Virus record (IMG/VR): IMGVR_UViG_3300042486_001634
Span: 1 to 35,664 of that record
Strand: one strand, 5' to 3'
Source: a virus
DNA: 35,664 nucleotides
The position numbers and the translations under genes are program-made. This document shows, piece after piece, positions 21,831 through 31,922 of this stretch. The notes under the pieces were generated by a model. That model did not search any database. It worked only from the letters and a program-made list of their open reading frames with translations, and was not told where the DNA came from. Within the stretch, counting starts at the first letter, position 1; every line of letters begins with the position of its first letter.

Positions 21831-22016
21831 TTAATGGTCTATTAGTTTTATTATTTCTTCCTCTGTTTTACCATCAATGAAAAGACTATGAACTTTTTCA
21901 CTTATATTATCGTTGAAGATAAAAGCTTCGGCATTTCCATAATATTCCTTCAATTTTTTAGATTGAAGAGCAATTAAGGTATTTTGGTAATTTATATATC
22001 TCTTGTTAAATCCCAT
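21831..22016 (-). CDS. Small hypothetical protein, 61 aa
   Basis: I start at the ATG at 22016 (MGFNKRYINYQN), not the TTG at 22025, because a TATTTATA element ends 10 nt upstream. The protein is helical, with a C-terminal segment GKTEEEIIKLIDH typical of a capping helix-turn-helix. No family recognised. It is likely first in the transcript that includes the winged-helix protein and glutamine synthetase. Confidence 0.7.
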   Translation of the reverse strand: MGFNKRYINYQNTLIALQSKKLKEYYGNAEAFIFNDNISEKVHSLFIDGKTEEEIIKLIDH

Positions 22017-22026
22017 GATACTCAAT

Positions 22027-22034
22027 TATAAATA
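22027..22034 (-). promoter_or_regulatory. TATTTATA element upstream of the 61-aa gene
   Basis: Reading with the gene, the octamer ends 10 nt before the ATG at 22016. It may start the transcript that carries glnII, DUF3310 and the methyltransferase. Confidence 0.35.
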
Positions 22035-22039
22035 TTTTT

Positions 22040-22816
22040 TTATTCAGAGTCAAAGTTTTTTATCTTTGATGAGTTAAGAATTTGAAAAATATATGTCATA
22101 ATTTTCCTTTTCATAATTGGAACTATTGTTTGTTCCATTGGAAAGTCTTGATTACACTGCATTTCAAATACAGGGAATGTCTTATAATTTTTAGATTTAA
22201 CAAATGATGAATTGGTTTCAATTATTGAAGATAGAGTAACATCCTCAGGTGAGTTCTCGTATATCAACCTAATTGTAGGTTTGTTTGTGTTGGGTTGTTT
22301 TCTGTCTCGTTTTATTTGGTATTCCCAAACATAAACCTTATTATCTTTCTTACTATAATAGAAAGAATAACCCATTCCACTTGCCAAATAACTTTTATTT
22401 TTTTTTAGTGAAATATCAACACTATCAAACGCCATGTTCCATATTGACTTGGCAAGATTAAATGTGTCAAATAACTTGACATTTGAATATTGAATCGTTT
22501 TAGTTAATTCTTGTTCTTCTTCTTGGGATAACTCACGAGGTTTTTTAGAATATAAATCCTTCAATAAGATTTCATCGTCGCAGGATTCAAACTTTTTATT
22601 AGTTAATAATAATGTGTGTTCTTTATTTAATGATTGCATGTTTGCCAAGTGTAATGATAACTCAACAAAGTCAGGATATATTTCAAACCTATCAAGGCTT
22701 TTTTCGCATTTCTGTATATAGTCCAACAAGGTATACTTGTTGTATTCAAAATCCAGTGGTTCTTTTAACATCCACTCAGGATTCAATTTAAATGACATTT
22801 TCTTTTTCCTCGCCAT
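22040..22816 (-). CDS. Hypothetical protein, 258 aa
   Basis: This 258-residue protein starts with a basic patch (MARKKKMSFKLNPEWMLKEP), then a helical region (YTLLDYIQKCEKSLDRFE, FVELSLHLANMQSLNKEH), and a beta-rich C-terminal half (KVYVWEYQIKRDRKQ, TIRLIYENSPEDVTL). I see no catalytic motif, signal or membrane segment. It stands 30 nt from the upstream gene. Size and composition would fit a phage structural or replication accessory protein, but I cannot decide. Confidence 0.75.
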   Translation of the reverse strand: MARKKKMSFKLNPEWMLKEPLDFEYNKYTLLDYIQKCEKSLDRFEIYPDFVELSLHLANMQSLNKEHTLLLTNKKFESCDDEILLKDLYSKKPRELSQEEEQELTKTIQYSNVKLFDTFNLAKSIWNMAFDSVDISLKKNKSYLASGMGYSFYYSKKDNKVYVWEYQIKRDRKQPNTNKPTIRLIYENSPEDVTLSSIIETNSSFVKSKNYKTFPVFEMQCNQDFPMEQTIVPIMKRKIMTYIFQILNSSKIKNFDSE

Positions 22817-22846
22817 ACAGAAATAATAATTAAAGTTTTATAGTAA

Positions 22847-24604
22847 TCAATCTAATCTCATGACATAAAACCATTGGTCTTGAACTTTCGTCTCATCAGC
22901 GTTTCCATCATAACCATTCAAAGTATGACCATAACCATCAGCATCAATAACACCTTCAATGAAGTCATCTTTATTAATATAGTCCTCCCAATTTAACCCA
23001 AAATCTTCCATAAATCCAGTAATATCATATTTAACATCACTCATTCTATTTTCAATCGCATCTTCAATCTTGTCTTCAGGGAAATCTCCTTCAGGGTCTT
23101 CTTCAATTTCAGTAATTTCATCGTTCATTTCCTCAATTCTCTCATTCAACTCATCAATTCTTTCTTGTAAATCATCATCATTTTCACCATCCATTTCAGA
23201 TTCAAATCTTTCAATCATGGATTCTACTTGAGATATTTTTATTCTAAATTGTTCTATCTTTTCTTCTTGGTCTCTAGATAAAAGTCTGTCCTCTTCATCA
23301 ATATATGACTCAGGGTTTTGTCTAACATCGTCCTCAAACAAATCTTCCGCGTAACTAATAACTTCTTCTTCATCGATGTAACCTTTCGCAAAATTTTCAC
23401 TGAATCCCCTATAACCAATATCATCAATTAATTGGTCAACATAATCATAAGCGCTTGATTTCATTTCATCTTCAGTACCAACGGCATATCTATTAGTTTC
23501 AACATTTGAACTATCAATTACTTCAAACTCAGTTGTATCATAGAATTCTCCTGTTGGAACAATATTATAAACATCAATTTTTGAGGTAAATCCATCCAAT
23601 TCATCCTCAAGTTCGCTTATCTCATCCAATAAATCTCCTCTTACATTTTCATCATTATCATATTCTGATTGAAGTCGGTCAATCTCATTTTGAATTCTTG
23701 CAATCTCACCTCGGTCTTCATTAGTAATTGCTTCAACATCATTGTTATCCACCAACCAATTAAGTAAAGCGTGTGCCTTCAAACCAACTTCAGGACAATC
23801 AGGACCTAACTCCCATTCTCCATCCAATCTTCTTTCTTGAGCTTCATCTCTTCTATCTTGTAGAACCCTTTGAATTCTTAATCTTTCTATTTTTTCTCTT
23901 TCTTTCTTTGCGGCTTCTTTATCTGTAAAGATTTTGATTTGCTCAGCATATTCGGTATTGAGATAATCATCCACAGATGATAATATTTCTTTTAACTTAT
24001 TAGTATTGTATATCCATCCACTTTTAATGGTATCATCTTTGGAATCATAATAAGTTTTATCCCCATCAAATTTTCTAAGAAGCGCAACTTTATACAATGG
24101 GTCACTAGTCGATAGGGTTCTGTCTAATATATAGAACAACTTACCATCATCATTATATTTTTTAAAGTGTGTGTCTGTTTCGGCAGCGGTACACCATTTA
24201 GTACCCTTACCGTAATAACAAGATGATTCGTGAGTTAATGGATTAACAACAAAGTATCTACCGTCATCATAAACGACATTACCACCTTCAACCTTCTTAA
24301 CATTTCTTCTTTGTCTACCCTCATAATCACTAATGGCTCCCAATAATTGTCCAATACTTTTATATTGAATTAAATCTGTAACAGGTAAATTACTTGAAAT
24401 CTTTTCAAACTTATTCAACGCATTAGAAACCTTACCAAATGTATCATCAAAATTTACAACATCTAAGTTCTTACCAACCCAATCCAAATATTTTTGAGGA
24501 ACCGAGCTAGCAATCTTATTTATATTCTCCCCACCAAATTTTTGGGAATACTTAATTTTGAAATCATCAACTCTACCTTCTTGTATTAATTTTAAAAAAT
24601 CCAT
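22847..24604 (-). CDS. TKWCTA-motif protein B with coiled coils
   Basis: This 585-residue protein shares the TKWCTA block with the gene at 14147-15025: YFVVNPLTHESSCYYG, KGTKWCTA, then FKKY, LFYILDRT at about 117-163. The rest is very acidic and coiled-coil-rich (EIARIQNEIDRLQSEYDN, RIDELNERIEEMNDEITE), ending in a domain with GYGHTLNGYDGNADE. The start MDFLKLIQEG looks like a short packaging tag with an IxE cut site. The promoter is at 24648-24678. The function is unknown; a packaged effector is an inference. Confidence 0.8.
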   Translation of the reverse strand: MDFLKLIQEGRVDDFKIKYSQKFGGENINKIASSVPQKYLDWVGKNLDVVNFDDTFGKVSNALNKFEKISSNLPVTDLIQYKSIGQLLGAISDYEGRQRRNVKKVEGGNVVYDDGRYFVVNPLTHESSCYYGKGTKWCTAAETDTHFKKYNDDGKLFYILDRTLSTSDPLYKVALLRKFDGDKTYYDSKDDTIKSGWIYNTNKLKEILSSVDDYLNTEYAEQIKIFTDKEAAKKEREKIERLRIQRVLQDRRDEAQERRLDGEWELGPDCPEVGLKAHALLNWLVDNNDVEAITNEDRGEIARIQNEIDRLQSEYDNDENVRGDLLDEISELEDELDGFTSKIDVYNIVPTGEFYDTTEFEVIDSSNVETNRYAVGTEDEMKSSAYDYVDQLIDDIGYRGFSENFAKGYIDEEEVISYAEDLFEDDVRQNPESYIDEEDRLLSRDQEEKIEQFRIKISQVESMIERFESEMDGENDDDLQERIDELNERIEEMNDEITEIEEDPEGDFPEDKIEDAIENRMSDVKYDITGFMEDFGLNWEDYINKDDFIEGVIDADGYGHTLNGYDGNADETKVQDQWFYVMRLD

Positions 24605-24647
24605 CTCACTTTTATTTGATAAATATTCTTTTGTGTCTATATTTCAT

Positions 24648-24678
24648 CAAAGATAATATTTATTATTGAAACAACAAA
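24648..24678 (-). promoter_or_regulatory. Bacteroidetes-type promoter, TTTG-N19-TATCTTTG
   Basis: On the minus strand TTTG (24675-24678) and TATCTTTG (24648-24655) are 19 nt apart. The ATG at 24604 is 43 nt downstream, and a TATTTATC element lies between. Confidence 0.7.
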
Positions 24679-24701
24679 TAAACTAATTAAATAATAATAC
24701 C

Positions 24702-24863
24702 ATGGGATGCGGATGCAAAAATAAAGGAAACGAATCACAACAGCCTACTGTTCAACAAGTACAAGCAGCACAAGCTCAAAAGCAACAAACAACTGAGAGT
24801 GTTAAAAGTGCAATCAAAAAGACTATTGAAAAGTACTACAATGTGAACAAGACAAGTAACTAA
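24702..24863 (+). CDS. Small Cys/Gln-rich protein, 53 aa
   Basis: This gene encodes 53 residues: MGCGCKNKGNESQQPTVQQV, then a Gln/Ala-rich linker and a lysine-rich helix (SVKSAIKKTIEKYYNV). The GCGCK start could bind metal or be modified after removal of Met. An A-rich leader precedes the ATG and a strong terminator follows the stop, which together mark a genuine single-gene unit. Function unknown. Confidence 0.75.
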   Translation: MGCGCKNKGNESQQPTVQQVQAAQAQKQQTTESVKSAIKKTIEKYYNVNKTSN

Positions 24864-24888
24864 TTGTCTTACATTTAACAAAATTATT

Positions 24889-24917
24889 AAAGGGGTAAAA
24901 ATTTACCCCTTTTTTTG
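24889..24917 (+). terminator. Intrinsic terminator after the 53-aa gene
   Basis: AAAGGGGTAAA and TTTACCCCTTT form an 11-bp perfect stem with a 2-nt gap in the loop region, followed by a T-run on the plus strand. The minus strand has an A/T-rich flank and may also terminate. Confidence 0.9.
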
Positions 24918-24925
24918 TATTTATA
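24918..24925 (+). promoter_or_regulatory. TATTTATA element ahead of the gene at 24930
   Basis: The octamer lies directly after a terminator and 4 nt before the ATG at 24930. Since the terminator isolates this gene from the one before it, a start signal is needed here. Confidence 0.35.
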
Positions 24926-24929
24926 TATT

Positions 24930-25931
24930 ATGGATATTCATGAATTAATTGAAATGTTTAATGAAGGAGATACTGAGTTTATCAAGTATATCAACGACAT
25001 TGAAACATTCCTTAAGATTGTCAACAAGAGAGGGTTATTAGACGAATTAGACCCTGAAGGAAAATTTGCGGACGAATACCAAAATGAGTTATTATTATTT
25101 TATTACGAAAATAATACAGAAAAGTTTTGGGAATATGTGTTAAAGTATTTAGGTGATGTTGAATTAGTTAATGGTGAGACATATTTGGTTATTGACAATC
25201 AAGGAGACCTTGCCGAATTATTTTGTGATGGAAATAGAAACGACCTATCAAAAGATACTGTTGAGGCACTATTAAGTGGTGAATATGATAGTTTTAGTTA
25301 TGGTTGGGATTCTCATGATTTAACCGACAATGTTTATCGTGATGTAATTGAAGAGCTAACCAAAGAAAACTTATTATACCTAAAAGAATATATTATTAAA
25401 TCGTTAGAGGGTCAACAAGTTAATCCTCATACAGAATTACTTGAAGATTACGCGCAACAACAAGGTCATCCAGAATATGTTATTATTGACCAATCCAATA
25501 TAGACCAAGTGGTTGATAATTCAGAGACCATGAATGAACTATTGGATAACGAACTTTCAGATTTAAAAGGTGAGTTATATAGTATCTATGGTTCGGCATA
25601 TAATAACGCATATGAAGAAGAATTATATGAAGATGTTTGGAGCGAACTTTTAACTTACTTTGGAAAAGGTGAATGGGTAACAAGACCACATATATACAAA
25701 AAAGATACTGAAGTTCAAAAATTTAGAACACCAATACACAACTTTGAAAGTTATATTTTTGATTATTTAAAAGAAAATAAAGGGTATAATCGTGGTACAT
25801 TGGAATATTGGGGTTCTTATTTGGGTATATTAAAAGATGGTATGGATTGTTTATCTGTTTACCCTCCTGATTATCCCGATTCAAGAAAAGTTGATAAAAA
25901 CATCAACATGTACTTCAACGATTATATTTAA
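24930..25931 (+). CDS. Acidic hypothetical protein, 333 aa
   Basis: I start at the ATG at 24930 (333 residues), the alternative being a TTG at 24915. The protein is acidic and helical, with MDIHELIEMFNEGDTEFIKY at the start, an acidic middle (NELLDNELSDLKGELYSIYG) and a C-terminal region rich in Tyr and Pro (CLSVYPPDYPDSRKVD). No catalytic motif is visible. It lies 6 nt before the metallopeptidase gene, so the two are cotranscribed; an inhibitor or partner role is possible but unsupported. Confidence 0.75.
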   Translation: MDIHELIEMFNEGDTEFIKYINDIETFLKIVNKRGLLDELDPEGKFADEYQNELLLFYYENNTEKFWEYVLKYLGDVELVNGETYLVIDNQGDLAELFCDGNRNDLSKDTVEALLSGEYDSFSYGWDSHDLTDNVYRDVIEELTKENLLYLKEYIIKSLEGQQVNPHTELLEDYAQQQGHPEYVIIDQSNIDQVVDNSETMNELLDNELSDLKGELYSIYGSAYNNAYEEELYEDVWSELLTYFGKGEWVTRPHIYKKDTEVQKFRTPIHNFESYIFDYLKENKGYNRGTLEYWGSYLGILKDGMDCLSVYPPDYPDSRKVDKNINMYFNDYI

Positions 25932-25937
25932 CATAGA

Positions 25938-26780
25938 ATGATTAAGTTTATAAACATACTATCAAACGTTATATCTGAACAAAAAAGATATAAATTGTCG
26001 CCCGAAGACTATACCAAACTATTGGAGTTAACCGATAGATTATGGACTTTACGTAGTAAAGAAATACCAAGAAAGATTGAGGTAGACCAAATGGAATTCA
26101 TGACCGCAGATGGTAGTGAAGGTAAAGTTAGAATATTTTTAAATCCAAGATATAAGAATTATGGTCAAATGGATTTGAAACCAAGAACAACAAGGAATCC
26201 ACAAAAGTTTGTAATGCAACTTAACCCAAAACTATTTGGTTCAAAAAAGAATTTATTTTTAACCCTATACCATGAATTAATGCATGCAACCGACCCAAAC
26301 TTTACTACAAGGTCTAATGACACATATTGGAAAGATTATGACCCAACAGTTGATGAAAAATATTGGGGTCATCCTGTTGAATTTAGAGCCGTTACAAATG
26401 AATTTTTAGAAGGTTTAGTTAATGAGTTTAGAAGAAGAAATGATGGTGTAGTTAAAGTTGAAAACAGGCAATTACTTTTAAAGTCATTAAACAATATCCT
26501 TAACTATTTTGCCAAAGGCGAACCCTTATCAAGATTATCTTTAGATGTTATTAATAGAATAAGTGATGAAGGGTTAAAAGATACAAGAATTGCAAACTTA
26601 TTAGCGAATATTTCAACCGAATATCCTGAAACAAGCGAATTCATGAATAATAAAGAGCCATATTATTTAAAACTAATTAACACAATTAAGAAATTTAATT
26701 CCAGTATGTGGCCTAGATTTCTGAAAATGTTATACGATACAGTTGATGAAATAAAAGATATAATAAATAAAGGGACTTAA
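25938..26780 (+). CDS. HExxH metallopeptidase with N-terminal tag
   Basis: This 280-residue protein has a zincin active site YHELMHATD (HELMH at residues 112-116), preceded by a hydrophobic strand-helix (NLFLTLYH). Downstream [14 protein letters not shown] (about 143-156) could supply the third ligand from Glu148. The start [17 protein letters not shown] looks like a packaging tag ending in an IxE site rather than a secretion signal. The C-terminal half is helical. Substrate unknown; a structural-protein or host-protein target is possible. Its end overlaps the convergent fibre gene by 4 nt inside a terminator. Confidence 0.82.
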   Translation: MIKFINILSNVISEQKRYKLSPEDYTKLLELTDRLWTLRSKEIPRKIEVDQMEFMTADGSEGKVRIFLNPRYKNYGQMDLKPRTTRNPQKFVMQLNPKLFGSKKNLFLTLYHELMHATDPNFTTRSNDTYWKDYDPTVDEKYWGHPVEFRAVTNEFLEGLVNEFRRRNDGVVKVENRQLLLKSLNNILNYFAKGEPLSRLSLDVINRISDEGLKDTRIANLLANISTEYPETSEFMNNKEPYYLKLINTIKKFNSSMWPRFLKMLYDTVDEIKDIINKGT

Positions 26781-26793
26781 ATTAGTCCCTTTT
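26769..26793. terminator. Bidirectional terminator inside convergent gene ends
   Basis: AAAGGGACT and AGTCCCTTT form a 9-bp perfect stem with the loop TAAATT. The stop codons of both convergent genes lie in and around this loop. T-rich sequence follows on both strands. Confidence 0.85.
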
Positions 26794-29293
26794 CTTTTGC
26801 AATTTGTTCAAGTAAATACAATTTCTTTTCTTTGACATCTAAAAGATTTGATTGTTCTTTAATCGCTTCGATACATAAAGCAACAATATCAGGATATTTT
26901 ACTCTATAATAAATCTTTTCATTACCAAAAACCACCTCAGGTAATACCTCTTTAAGTTCTTGTGCAATAAATCCAATATCATCTCCTTTCTTATCTTTGT
27001 CTGAACTAAATGGAGTATTTTTCCATGTGTATCTAACACCTCTAATTTTAGATATTTTTTTAATTGATTCAGTTATTGGTTCAACATTCTTTTTTAATCT
27101 ATAATCAGATGGACCTGGAGGTCCTGTCGCACCTGTCGCACCTTGTGCCCCTGTTGGTCCTGTTGGTCCTGTAGCACCTTTTGGCCCTGTTGGGCCTGCA
27201 GGGCCAACACTTCCTTGTTGACCTCTTGGTCCTTGGGCACCTGTCGCTCCTTGAGCTCCTGTTGGACCTGGAGCTCCATCAGGAGGTTCCAATGTATTTT
27301 GAGCACCTTTAAAACCTTGAGCACCTTGAGCTCCTAGTGCTCCTTGAGCCCCTGTTGCACCTTGAGAGCCCTGAACACCTTGAGCTCCTTGAGCTCCATT
27401 AACTCCATTAGTACCAATGGCACCTTGAGCACCTGTTGGACCTATTGGGCCTATTGGTCCTGTTGCCCCTTGAGAACCTTGAGGTCCAGTACCAGATTGA
27501 GTTCCTTGTGCCCCTTGAGCTCCTTGACCACCTTGTGAACCTTGAGACCCTGTCGCCCCTTGTGAACCCTGAGCACCTTGAGCCCCTTGTCCTCCTTGAG
27601 ACCCTTGAGCTCCTTGACCACCTTGTGAACCTTGAGCCCCTGTTGCTCCTTGAGCTCCTGTTGCCCCTTGTGCTCCTTGTCCTCCTTGAGAACCTTGAGA
27701 ACCTTGAGAACCTTGGCCACCTTGAGAACCTTGTGCTCCTGTTGTCCCTTGTGAACCTTGAGCTCCTTGGGCACCTTGACCTCCTTGGGAACCCTGAGGA
27801 CCTGTTGCACCTTTAGAACCTTGAGCTCCTTGGGCACCTTGGCCTCCTTGAGAACCCTGAGGTCCTGTATTACCTTGAGACCCTGTATTACCTTGAGCAC
27901 CTTGGCCTCCTTGAGAACCCTGAGGTCCTGTATTACCTTGAGACCCCGTAGCCCCTTGAGCTCCTTGCCCTCCTTGAGACCCCTGAGGTCCTGTATTACC
28001 TTGAGACCCCGTAGCCCCTTGAGCTCCTTGTCCTCCTTGAGACCCCGTAGCCCCTTGAGCTCCTTGCCCTCCTTGAGCCCCGTCAATACCAGGTATTCCT
28101 TGAGCTCCTTGTCCTCCTTGAGCTCCTTGGTTACCTGTATTACCCTGAGCCCCTTGTCCCCCTTGAGCACCTTGAGCACCTGTAGACCCTTGAGCTCCTT
28201 GTCCTCCTTGAGCTCCTTGTCCTCCTTGAGCTCCTTGTGTTCCAATAACTCCTTGACTTCCTGTTGCCCCTTGAGACCCTTGTCCTCCTTGAGCCCCTTG
28301 AGCCCCTGTTGACCCTTGACTTCCTGTTGCCCCTTGAGACCCTTGTCCTCCTTGAGCCCCTTGAGCACCTGTTGACCCTTGAGAACCTGTTGCTCCTTGA
28401 GCTCCTTGTCCTCCTTGGGTTCCTTGTGGCCCTGTATTACCTTGAGAACCTTGGGCTCCCTGAGCTCCTTGTCCTCCTTGAGCACCTTGTCCTCCTTGAG
28501 CACCTTGAGACCCTTGTCCACCTTGGGCTCCTTGTCCACCTTGAGCACCTTGTGGTCCTGTATTTCCTTGAGAACCTTGGGCTCCCTGAGCTCCTTGTCC
28601 TCCTTGAGCACCTTGTGGTCCTGTATTTCCTTGAGAACCTTGGGCTCCCTGAGCTCCTTGACCTCCTTGGGCTCCTTGCGGTCCTGTATTTCCTTGAGAA
28701 CCTTGTCCTCCTTGAGAACCTTGTCCTCCTTGAGTTCCTTGCGAACCTGTATTACCTTGTGAGCCTGTATTACCTTGAGCCCCTTGTCCTCCTTGAGTTC
28801 CTTGCGAACCTGTACTACCTTGTGAACCTTGAGCTCCCTGACCTCCTTTTCCACCTTGTGAACCTTGAGCTCCTTGAGCCCCTTGTGAACCAATATTACC
28901 TTTAGGTCCTTGCGCCCCTTGAGCCCCCTGAGCGCCTTGAACACCTTGAGCCCCTTGAGCTCCCTGAGCTCCAACCGCACCTTGTGAACCAACAGACCCT
29001 TGAGAACCTGTTGGTCCAGTATCTCCTTGAGAACCTGTTGGTCCTGGAGGTTGTGGACTACCAGCCCATCCTGACCCAGTAATTAAATTACCTGAGTTAT
29101 TTATAAAAACACTTACTTTTAAATTGGTACTAACTCTATAATTTGGGTAATTATTATCCATAGATAAATAAGTCGCACCTCCCCTTTTAAATTTAAAAGT
29201 ACTGTTTTCAATAACCCAATCAGTTTGTAGACTGTTTGAATCAAAAAATTGAATTATACCGTCAACAGGTATTATTAGTATATCTTCAGCCAC
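26777..29293 (-). CDS. Collagen-like tail fibre 3 with S74 chaperone domain
   Basis: This 838-residue fibre begins with a GTG at 29293 that overlaps the previous gene's end; the start MAEDILIIP is homologous to fibre 1 (MAKDILIIP), which supports it. Residues 1-85 form an attachment head. About 86-725 are Gly-X-Y triplets dominated by GAQ, GSQ and GGQ, a collagen-like trimeric rod. The end (from [12 protein letters not shown]) is a peptidase S74 intramolecular chaperone, with [16 protein letters not shown] typical of the family; it should trimerise the fibre and cut itself off before the Ser. It is probably a tail or head decorating fibre. Confidence 0.92.
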   Translation of the reverse strand: MAEDILIIPVDGIIQFFDSNSLQTDWVIENSTFKFKRGGATYLSMDNNYPNYRVSTNLKVSVFINNSGNLITGSGWAGSPQPPGPTGSQGDTGPTGSQGSVGSQGAVGAQGAQGAQGVQGAQGAQGAQGPKGNIGSQGAQGAQGSQGGKGGQGAQGSQGSTGSQGTQGGQGAQGNTGSQGNTGSQGTQGGQGSQGGQGSQGNTGPQGAQGGQGAQGAQGSQGNTGPQGAQGGQGAQGAQGSQGNTGPQGAQGGQGAQGGQGSQGAQGGQGAQGGQGAQGAQGSQGNTGPQGTQGGQGAQGATGSQGSTGAQGAQGGQGSQGATGSQGSTGAQGAQGGQGSQGATGSQGVIGTQGAQGGQGAQGGQGAQGSTGAQGAQGGQGAQGNTGNQGAQGGQGAQGIPGIDGAQGGQGAQGATGSQGGQGAQGATGSQGNTGPQGSQGGQGAQGATGSQGNTGPQGSQGGQGAQGNTGSQGNTGPQGSQGGQGAQGAQGSKGATGPQGSQGGQGAQGAQGSQGTTGAQGSQGGQGSQGSQGSQGGQGAQGATGAQGATGAQGSQGGQGAQGSQGGQGAQGAQGSQGATGSQGSQGGQGAQGAQGTQSGTGPQGSQGATGPIGPIGPTGAQGAIGTNGVNGAQGAQGVQGSQGATGAQGALGAQGAQGFKGAQNTLEPPDGAPGPTGAQGATGAQGPRGQQGSVGPAGPTGPKGATGPTGPTGAQGATGATGPPGPSDYRLKKNVEPITESIKKISKIRGVRYTWKNTPFSSDKDKKGDDIGFIAQELKEVLPEVVFGNEKIYYRVKYPDIVALCIEAIKEQSNLLDVKEKKLYLLEQIAKEKGLI

Positions 29294-31922
29294 TTATTTT
29301 GTTCTTTAAATTGTTTATTCTTTCATAAATAGAATTAATCCTATGTTGTTGTTCCTGAACACTACCAATACCTAAGCTAACCATTAATCCGTAGTTCACT
29401 GATTTATAACCATCATCATCCGTAAATACTATACTCGGAACAACTTCTTCAACTTGTTGAGCTATTACACCAATAGCCTTACCTTCAAACGCATCTTTAA
29501 CTGCAATACTTTGGTTATCTTTAATTTTTGTGTGTTCGTAATCCCAAACAAACGTAACCCCTTCAATTTTTTTAGTTGTGTCTAAAACATTTTCAAGTTT
29601 TATAATATTATCTTTAAGTCTCTTGTCAGACGGAGGTCCAACATTACCTTGAGCACCTTGAGCACCTTGAGTACCTTGAGGTCCTTGAGACCCTTGAGTA
29701 CCTTGAGCACCTTGACCTCCTGTACTACCTTGAAATCCTTGAGCACCTGTCGCACCTTTTGGTCCTTGAGCTCCTTGACCACCTGGTGAACCAAGAGCGC
29801 CTGGGTCTCCCCCAAACCCTGTAGCCCCTTGAGCTCCTACGGCTCCAGGTATTCCAGTTGGACCAAGAGGTCCAGGATTACCTGTGGCTCCTTGAGCTCC
29901 TGTTGCCCCTTGAGTCACATTTGCGGCTCCTTGAGCTCCTGTCGCCCCTTGAGTACCTTGAGCTCCAGTGCCTCCCTGAGTACCTTGAGCTCCTTGAGCA
30001 CCTGTCGCCCCTTGGGACCCTTGAGCTCCTTGTGCACCTTGAGACGCTCCTTGTGCTCCTTGAGCTCCTTGTCCTCCTTGTGCACCTTGAGCACCAGTCG
30101 CACCTTGAACAGAACCTTGAGCACCTGTTGCCCCCTTTGGCCCTATAGCTCCTTGTGAGCCTTGTGAACCTTGAACTGCACTTTGAGCCCCTTGAGCTCC
30201 TTGTCCTCCTTGAGCACCTTGAGCTCCAGTCGCTCCTTGAACCGAACTTTGAGCACCTGTGGCTCCTTGTGAACCTTGGGCCCCTGTGGCTCCTTGTGCA
30301 CCTGTATTAGCCCCTTGAGCTCCTTGTGAACCTTGTGAACCTTGAGCTCCTTGTGCTCCTTGTGCTCCTGTATTTGCCCCTTGGGCCCCTTGAGAACCTT
30401 GGGCTCCTTGAGCTCCTGTGGCTCCTTGTGCTCCTGTACTTGCGCCTTGAGCTCCTTGTGAACCTTGTCCTCCTTGTGAACCTTGTGAACCTTGAGCACC
30501 TGTTGCTCCACCCTGAGCGCCTTGTGAACCTTGTGCACCTTGTGAACCTTGTCCTCCTTGTGCACCTGTTGCTGCACCTTGAGCCCCTTGTGAACCTTGT
30601 GCACCTTGGGGTCCCTCAGGTGCTTCGTTTTCGTTCGGTACTCCTTGCGCCCCTTGTACTCCTTGAGCTCCAACGGCTCCTGCGGTTCCTTGTGCTCCTG
30701 TAACTCCACCTGTCGCGCCTTTTGGACCTATAGCCCCCTGAGCACCTGTAGCCCCCTGAGCACCTGTACTCCCACCTTGTGCCCCCTGTGAACCTTGAGC
30801 TCCTTGGGCTCCTTTGGCTCCTTGAGCACCTGTATTAGCTCCTTGGGCTCCTTGTGAACCAACAGCTCCTTGAGCCCCTTGAGAACCTTGGGCACCTGTA
30901 TTAGCTCCTTGGGCTCCTTGTGAACCAGCGGTTCCTTGGGCTCCTTGTGAACCTTGGGCTCCTGTGCTTGCACCTTGAGCTCCTTGTGAACCTTGGGCTC
31001 CTTGAGACCCTGTTGCACCTTGGGCTCCTGTATTTGCACCTTGGGCTCCTTGCGAACCTTGGGCCCCAACCGCACCTGCAGTTCCCTGTGCACCTGTATT
31101 TGCTCCTTGAGACCCTTGTGAACCTTGGGCTCCTTGAGACCCTGTCGCACCTTGGGCTCCTGTATTCGCGCCTTGGGCTCCTTGAGAACCCTGACCTCCT
31201 TGTGCACCTGTAAGACCTTGAGCTCCTTGGACTCCACCTTGAGCTCCTTGTGAACCTTGTGCTCCTTGAGCTCCTGTAGCACCCTGAGCCCCTGTATTAG
31301 CTCCTTGAGCCCCTTGTGAACCTTGACCTCCTTGAGCTCCTTGCCCACCTTGAGCTCCAGTATTAGCACCTTGAGCCCCCTGAGAACCTTGTCCACCTTG
31401 AGCTCCTTGAGCTCCTTGGTCACCCTGAACACCACCTTGTGCTCCTTGAGCTCCTTGTGCCCCAACACTATTTTGGAACCCTTGAGCTCCTTGAGGTCCT
31501 TGAGCACCTTGAGGTCCAGTATTACCTTGGGCGCCAGTATTACCTTGAGCTCCTTGTGCTCCTTGGGTACCTTGTCCCCCAACATTACCTTGTGAACCTT
31601 GTGAACCTTGTGAACCTTGTGAACCTTGAGGTCCGATTAACCCTGATGTTGGACCAACCCAAACACCTGATGAATTAACCATGAGAGTTCCTCCTACAAA
31701 TAACCCGCCAGAGTTATCAATAGATGCGCCTGAAGTAACAACACTACCTGCGGAAATAACTAAACCATTCGCAACAGTAGATGAAGATAATGTTAATGTT
31801 GGTACCCCTGATGAAGACACATTAAATTGCAAAGGTACTCCATCCACACCATCCTCAAACACAATATGTGGATTAGGATTTGATGTGGTACCTGTTGGAA
31901 ATATCGTTACATTACTTGCCAT
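29286..31922 (-). CDS. Collagen-like tail fibre 2 with S74 chaperone domain
   Basis: This 878-residue fibre has a head of about 95 residues ([20 protein letters not shown], later [20 protein letters not shown]), then collagen-like Gly-X-Y repeats to about 765, and an S74 end beginning [16 protein letters not shown] with [16 protein letters not shown]. Unlike fibres 1 and 3, its rod has many one-residue interruptions of the form G-A-N-T-G or G-x-S-T-G, at least a dozen, at fairly regular spacing. The ATG at 31922 overlaps the stop of fibre 1 (TAATG), and its own end overlaps the GTG of fibre 3, so all three are coupled. Confidence 0.92.
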   Translation of the reverse strand: MASNVTIFPTGTTSNPNPHIVFEDGVDGVPLQFNVSSSGVPTLTLSSSTVANGLVISAGSVVTSGASIDNSGGLFVGGTLMVNSSGVWVGPTSGLIGPQGSQGSQGSQGSQGNVGGQGTQGAQGAQGNTGAQGNTGPQGAQGPQGAQGFQNSVGAQGAQGAQGGVQGDQGAQGAQGGQGSQGAQGANTGAQGGQGAQGGQGSQGAQGANTGAQGATGAQGAQGSQGAQGGVQGAQGLTGAQGGQGSQGAQGANTGAQGATGSQGAQGSQGSQGANTGAQGTAGAVGAQGSQGAQGANTGAQGATGSQGAQGSQGAQGASTGAQGSQGAQGTAGSQGAQGANTGAQGSQGAQGAVGSQGAQGANTGAQGAKGAQGAQGSQGAQGGSTGAQGATGAQGAIGPKGATGGVTGAQGTAGAVGAQGVQGAQGVPNENEAPEGPQGAQGSQGAQGAATGAQGGQGSQGAQGSQGAQGGATGAQGSQGSQGGQGSQGAQGASTGAQGATGAQGAQGSQGAQGANTGAQGAQGAQGSQGSQGAQGANTGAQGATGAQGSQGATGAQSSVQGATGAQGAQGGQGAQGAQSAVQGSQGSQGAIGPKGATGAQGSVQGATGAQGAQGGQGAQGAQGASQGAQGAQGSQGATGAQGAQGTQGGTGAQGTQGATGAQGAANVTQGATGAQGATGNPGPLGPTGIPGAVGAQGATGFGGDPGALGSPGGQGAQGPKGATGAQGFQGSTGGQGAQGTQGSQGPQGTQGAQGAQGNVGPPSDKRLKDNIIKLENVLDTTKKIEGVTFVWDYEHTKIKDNQSIAVKDAFEGKAIGVIAQQVEEVVPSIVFTDDDGYKSVNYGLMVSLGIGSVQEQQHRINSIYERINNLKNKISG

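Noticed and set aside
27451-28992. Long open frames in other frames and on the opposite strand of the collagen genes (up to 513 codons)
   Set aside because: They are side effects of the Gly-X-Y codon repeat, with biased Leu/Lys/Glu or Ser/Leu composition and no domains. The S74 ends and homologous heads fix the real frame.
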